Assembly: GCA_003254925.1 (NCBI GenBank)
Contig: QANZ01017464.1
Coordinates: 1-64,000, forward strand
DNA: 64,000 nt
Reading direction: 5' to 3'
DNA from: Chamaecrista fasciculata
Lineage: Eukaryota > Streptophyta > Magnoliopsida > Fabales > Fabaceae
Shown piece by piece: positions 59,294 through 64,000 of the stretch (the first letter of the stretch is position 1; every line of letters starts with the position of its first letter). The position numbers and the translations under genes were made by a program. The notes under the pieces are model-generated. The model worked only from the letters and a program-made list of their open reading frames with translations. It was not told the origin of the DNA and searched no databases.

Positions 59294-59535
59294 GGCCAAA
59301 GTGCAATATTGGTCCTATAAGTTTGCATGAGTTCCCAGATCAGTCCTATAAGTTTTTTCGTCTCAGATTTGGTCCCATAAGTTTGAAAAATTCTCACCGT
59401 TAGTCCTATCGATATTTCCGTTAAATTTTTTCCGTTAATGCTGATGTGGCATGATGACTGGGATATTGAAGTGGCAAATTTAGATGATGTGGATAAAAAA
59501 AGGACTATTATGCAAAAACTAATAACATTTTAACA
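59294..59535. mobile_element. Single arm of a GGCCAAAGTGCAAT-type element
   Basis: GGCCAAAGTGCAATATTGGTCC and further TTTGGTCC repeats, with CCGTTAGTCC and TTCCGTTAA blocks like those in the element at 60314. No opposite arm is visible before the N gap. Confidence 0.55.
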
Positions 59536-59552
59536 ACAATAATAAAAAAAAA

Positions 59553-59607
59553 NNNNNNNNNNNNNNNNNNNNNNNNNNNNNNNNNNNNNNNNNNNNNNNN
59601 NNNNNNN
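59553..59607. other. Assembly gap (55 N)
   Basis: Run of 55 N. The sequence just after it starts in the GC-rich core of a transposon copy (59608-59872), so the missing bases probably include a GC-rich minisatellite like that at 14868. Confidence 0.95.
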
Positions 59608-59872
59608 CGCCGCCGTCCGCCGCTGTTCACCATTTTGGGAAGGAGATGTGATGGGAGTGAGAGGGGCAAATTAGGAATTCTACCATAATTCCCTAGGTAG
59701 ACTTGGATTACATCAGAAATGTGAAGTAAAGAAAAATGGCCTATGTAATGTAAAGCCCTTTACATTGTAATCCACTTTACATAGCTCAAATTACCATACC
59801 AAACACATGAAAATCTTGAAAACCGTGCCCTTTTACATTGTAAACCCCATTTCCTCCATACCAAACAGAGCC
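59608..59872. mobile_element. Partial second copy of the GTTTGGTACC-end transposon
   Basis: Reverse-complement match to the left half of 14623-15229 (blocks CCCTAGGTAGACTTGGATTA, TTTACATTGTAATCCACTTT). It ends CCAAACAGAGCC, followed by TTA, which could be a target duplication. The other half falls in or before the N gap. Confidence 0.68.
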
Positions 59873-60010
59873 TTAGTCTTTAAAAAAATTAGTCAAAATA
59901 TTTAATACCAATAATTTTATTTTCTTACTTTTTACATTTTCAAGACACATTTAACTTTTTGGCCATGGACACATTTATTACTTCTTAACAAGTACCTTAA
60001 GCTTAACCCT

Positions 60011-61442
60011 TATTTCATTGGGTAAATTACACTTTGGTATCTTGTAGTTTAGTCATATTTCAATTTGGTACCCTGTGATTTAAAAGTTACACTTTGGTAC
60101 CATGTAGTATTCTCCATTAACACTTTGGTACCTTTTTGGAGTAATTTTGTAATTTTAACCATAGTAAATTTTGAAAAAATTACATAATGACCTCAATATT
60201 TTTAGAAAATTACAAATAGGTCCCTGGATACACATTATTAGGGACTAAAATGAAAACTAAAAAAAATTGGGGTCAAAACATAATTTTCAAAAAATACAGG
60301 ACAGAAGATAGAAGGACAAAGTGCGAATTTGGTCTTATAACTTTGCTTCGGGTCCCAAATCAGTCATATATCTTTTTTTGTCTCGAATTTGGTCTTGTAT
60401 CTTTACTCTTGGTCCCAAATCAGTTCTATATCTTTTTTTTGTCTCAGTTTTGGTCCCATATGTTTTGGAAACCTCCCATCGTTAGTCCTCCGTCCATTTT
60501 AAATTACAGTTTAGTCTTGAAAACTTCAAGTCCCTTTCACTTTAGTCTCTGACTATCAAAATGAAAGTGAAAGAGCATCTCTGAAGATTCTCAAACCTTA
60601 CATCTTGGTAATTGTCAAAAATCCAAACTTTCATCTATCTTGGATTTTCGAAAATTATTTCTTAAAATATTTGAGGGCGATTATTTGAGTGAGATTTCAG
60701 TGAGGATTGAGATTTTTAGATTATTTCTTGAGTTTCTCGGCGATTTCCGTACATTTTTCGGCAAGTTTGTGGCATTTTCTGTGGGTTTTAAATTTTCTAT
60801 GTTTTCAGTTTTGATCCCTCTATTCCATTTCATGAAGAATTCATGGATTAGAGATCAAGATGTAAGGTTTGAGAATCTTCACGGATGCTCTTTCATTTTC
60901 ATTTTGATAGTTAGGGACTAAAGTGAAAGGGACTTGAAGTTTTCATGACTAAACTGTAATTTAAAATGGACGGTGTACTAACGGTGGGAGGTTTTCAAAG
61001 CATATGGGACCAAAACTGAGACAAAAAAAGATATAGGACTGATTTAGGATCTGGAGCGAAGATACAGGACCAAATTCGAGACAAAAAAAAGATATAGAAC
61101 TGATTTAGGACCTAAACAAAGTTACAAGACCAAATTCGCACTTTGGACAAGATAGAATTTCAAAAAAGTCCTAAAATATTTTTAGTTTTCATTTTAGTCC
61201 CTAGATAATATGTATCTACTATCTAGGGACCTGTTTGTAATTTTCTGAAAATATTGTGAGTCAATATGTAAATTTTTTCAAAATTTGTGATGGTTAAAAT
61301 TAAAAGTTAGCTCCAAAAAGGTACCAAATATTTAACGGAGAATATCACGGGGTAACAAAGTGTTACTTTTTAAACCATATAGTACGAAAGTAAAATATGA
61401 TCAAACCACGGAGTATTAAAATGTAATTTACCCTATTTTATT
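60011..61442. mobile_element. MULE-like inverted-repeat element hosting a second element
   Basis: The body is 60020-61433. The left end GGGTAAATTACACTTTGG mirrors the right end (TAATACTCCGTGG to TTTACCC on the plus strand). Flanking 9-mers TATTTCATT and TATTTTATT match at 8 of 9 positions. It is interrupted by the element 60314-61148. No coding capacity. Confidence 0.72.
60305..61157. mobile_element. Nested MULE-like element with perfect 9-bp target duplication
   Basis: The body is 60314-61148 (835 bp), flanked by AAGATAGAA at 60305-60313 and 61149-61157. Long inverted repeats of about 300 bp each begin GGACAAAGTGCGAATTTGG on the left and GTCCAAAGTGCGAATTTGG on the right. The centre (about 60620-60830) has an open frame (FLEFLGDFRTFFGKFVAFSV) that I cannot match to a family. 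Confidence 0.78.
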
Positions 61443-63540
61443 TAATCAAAGTAATTTTCGTGGAAATCACTTTCTTTCAAATTTTGGAATAAGGCCTTCC
61501 ACGCCTGCCACGAGCAAATTATTTTATTAACATTATTATTGTATTACTAAGTCAATATTGAAAGTTTGAAAAACTACAAATACCAATTAAAAGTGGAGGC
61601 AAAGAAATAAAAAAGAAGATTATGTTAATAGATTCTGGAATTTATTTAAAATACAAATTTAAAATTAGATGTAAATTTAACATATTTTAATTTTTAATTC
61701 TATTAATATGATATTTAATAATTAATGTCTCTTTCATTTTCTTGACATAATCTTTCAATTTTTTATATTCACAATTTATTTGGAATAAAAAAATTAACAA
61801 ATATGAGTTATAATTTATTGATTGTTAAAAGCTTCCACGAATCATAAAAGTTGTTGTTTTTTTATTTAATCATAGGTATCCTTTATTTATTCGTGTAACG
61901 GTTTAAATAAAAATTAATTTCATTCGGGCCTTTCAACTAGGGATGGCAACATGTGGGTATCCGCTCGTTTTATCACTATTCGTATCTGTATCCGTTTAAT
62001 TTTTCCAATATGCGTATCCGATATCCGGTATCCAACAAGTACCCTAAATATTTGAAATACCCTAAAATAATGGATATATGATAGGATATCGTAATTCAAA
62101 AATCGGATATACAGGATATCTGATATCCAATATCTGTTAATTAAAATAAATTAATTAAAAATATAATAAAAAAATTTATAATATAATAAAATATTTATAT
62201 TATAAGATATCAAAAGAGCCTTTTACTTTAAATAAATTATTATAAAAGTCTAAATATCCATGTATAGCATGGGTTTTAATTACATAACACCAAATTCAAA
62301 AGTTTTGCGCCCCAAAAGGGGTATATAAGGGAAATTTTTCAATATATATACATATATATATATATATATTTCAGAAATTTGTTTTAATAATAAGTGTATA
62401 TATGTTTAAAAACCATTATAGTCTTTTACATACGAACTTCGATATTGTTAAAAAAATTACATAAAAACTTATTGACTTACAATTGTGACTGATATATTAT
62501 TTTTCTTTATAAATGGATAAGAATTCCAACTCTTTTATAATATTAATTAATATTTAAATAAATTATTAATTCAGGCAGAAGTAGTAATATATATCGTTGT
62601 ACTCAATCATCGCTTGAGTTTTTGTTTGACTTTTTTGTTTTTCTACTCTAGTTTACTCTTATAGGGCTTCCTTGTGATGGCCACCATAGATAAGAAGTTG
62701 ACCATTTATATGGAAATTCATTTATTAACAAAGTTGATAGTAACTGATCGATATTATTAAATTCAGACTAAGATCACATTGTAGACCGTAGAATGTAGAT
62801 AGTAACTGATATTATTAAGATCACATTATAGTCGGATTTTTTTACGCACATATATTTTTTCCCAATATGCAATATGCACATTAATAATCTTTTTAAAAAA
62901 TCATAAATATAATAAATGAGAGTAATAAAAATTATTATTTTGTTTATTATTTTTATATTTATATTGGAATGCAAGTAGTTTTAAATATTTGAATAAGAGT
63001 ATTCTAATAATTGAATAGTTAATTGGATGAAAATGGAGTTGGAATGAAATTTTTTTTTTTATAGTGAAACAAATAGCCAGTAGAGACATAGATGGGAAAT
63101 TTTCAAATATATAATTCAGGATCTTTTTAACAAGTATATGTATGTCATAAAAATCAATTATAGTCAAAGAACTTTAATATTATTTTAAAATTTCGATATT
63201 AGAATTAGTCAAAAAATTAAATGAAAAATTATTAATTTACAAGATTGATTATGACCGATGTTAATAAAGATAACAATGTTGAAATTTATGATTCTAGATT
63301 TTAATATATTATGATTCTTAGATAGTTAGATTTTTATATATTATGACCATGAGATGCACGCGTTTTTATATATTATGATTCTAGATTTTTTACTCGAGCC
63401 TTGCACAGCAACTTTTTTTTATCAAATTATCTTCAACTTTTATAGAATTTATAAAATTATTATCATTATTTTTTTATCTTCACTTAAATAATTATAAAGA
63501 AAAAAAAAATCTTAACTTGAAAGCATCTATATATAGTTAA
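61443..63540. other. Intergenic AT-rich region
   Basis: No gene is recognised. A TAGGGATGGCAA stretch at 61938-61949, followed by GGTATCCG and GGATATCC blocks, resembles one end of a hAT-type element, but the other end is missing. The block 62580-62860 matches 51170-51440 near P450 E. Confidence 0.45.
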
Positions 63541-64000
63541 ACACAACAAATTATTGGTATATATTGTGGAAGGATTTCAGGTTTCCAAGAATCGAAACCC
63601 GAATCATAATTTTAAATTCAGGAAAGTATTAAAACAAATTGCGGAACTTACTAACCTGGATGCCATCACTAATGTTCTAGATCTTGCTAGTGGCTTTGCT
63701 CTACCAAGACTGGTCTCCAAACGTTGATCTCCTCGTCACGAACTCCACCAAACGGTGAGACTCTACCTACTAGAGGTAGAGTCATGTTTCCACGGCTAAT
63801 CGCAGAAGAAGAACTCGAAGAGAGAAAAATATAACTATATAGGTTCTCTCAATATGAGAGGCCCCAAGCAACTTGAATGATGGGGAATCACCCCTATTTA
63901 TAGGAGAATGGGCCATGAGCTCTCATTTACTAACTATCCGATGTGGGACATAATTAAAATAGCCCACATTCCAATAGATCAACCCATAACTCAATTGGAC
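63541..64000 (-). other. Possible LTR or promoter region with snRNA-type USE and TATA motifs
   Basis: Less AT-rich sequence. On the minus strand a TGTCCCACATCGG motif (63938-63950) is followed 34 bases later by CTATAAATA (63903-63895), then a leader-like stretch ending in coding-like DNA near 63640. This may be the LTR of a retrotransposon cut by the window edge; no tandem partner is visible, so it stays open. Confidence 0.35.

Noticed and set aside
1..64000. CRISPR arrays, operons, prophage or organelle DNA insertions
   Set aside because: Nothing resembling spaced identical repeats, bacterial gene order, phage genes or plastid/mitochondrial genes is seen; the window is plant nuclear DNA.

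Overview
The window is nuclear DNA from a flowering plant, almost certainly a eudicot. Genes are spaced by long AT-rich stretches, introns are GT-AG, and the families present are plant-specific: a SKU5-like protein, a DYW-type PPR protein, an X8-domain protein, a CASP-like protein and CYP71-clan P450s. I cannot name the species from sequence alone.

Left part (1-24 kb). An intact two-exon SKU5-like gene (559-2357, +) is followed by a decayed DYW-type PPR pseudogene (3191-4838, -). Next comes a block of transposable elements (5585-8663). It holds a 541-bp inverted-repeat element with a 9-bp target duplication, and an old inverted-repeat element into which a tRNA-derived SINE and a Pack-MULE have inserted. 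The Pack-MULE carries a fragment of a U/P-type cyclin gene. Then come a small uncharacterised gene (11598-12092, +), a second composite inverted-repeat element (14440-16387), a three-exon X8-domain secreted protein (16969-17549, +) and a three-exon CASP-like membrane protein (20561-22901, +).

Right part (24-59 kb). A tandem array of seven CYP71D-like P450 loci shares one architecture: two exons with a phase-0 intron just before the I-helix. Loci A (24452-26371, -), C (32425-34278, -) and G (56339-58422, +) read as intact. Loci B, D, E and F are broken in different ways: a 1-nt frameshift in the membrane anchor (B); an exon-2 insertion plus nonsense and frameshift changes (D); loss of the I-helix start together with most of the intron (E); one nonsense codon (F). 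Flanking repeats show that A/B and C/D arose by segmental duplication. Locus D is split by an apparent solo LTR of about 2.3 kb, which is itself split by an apparently complete Ty1/copia retrotransposon (37908-43753) with nearly identical 912-bp LTRs. A second Pack-MULE, with pieces of an L-type lectin (receptor kinase) gene, sits in the promoter of E, and its 9-bp target duplication is the TATA-like sequence itself.

Far right (59-64 kb). No gene is recognisable. There is a 55-N gap, halves of inverted-repeat elements, one element nested in another (60020-61433 containing 60314-61148), and a promoter-like stretch that may belong to an LTR.

I see no wholly new system. The most notable content is the gene-fragment-capturing Mutator-like elements and the fast birth and death of the P450 array. 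Two single-N joins (31718, 49859) flanked by near-identical direct repeats look like assembly artefacts.
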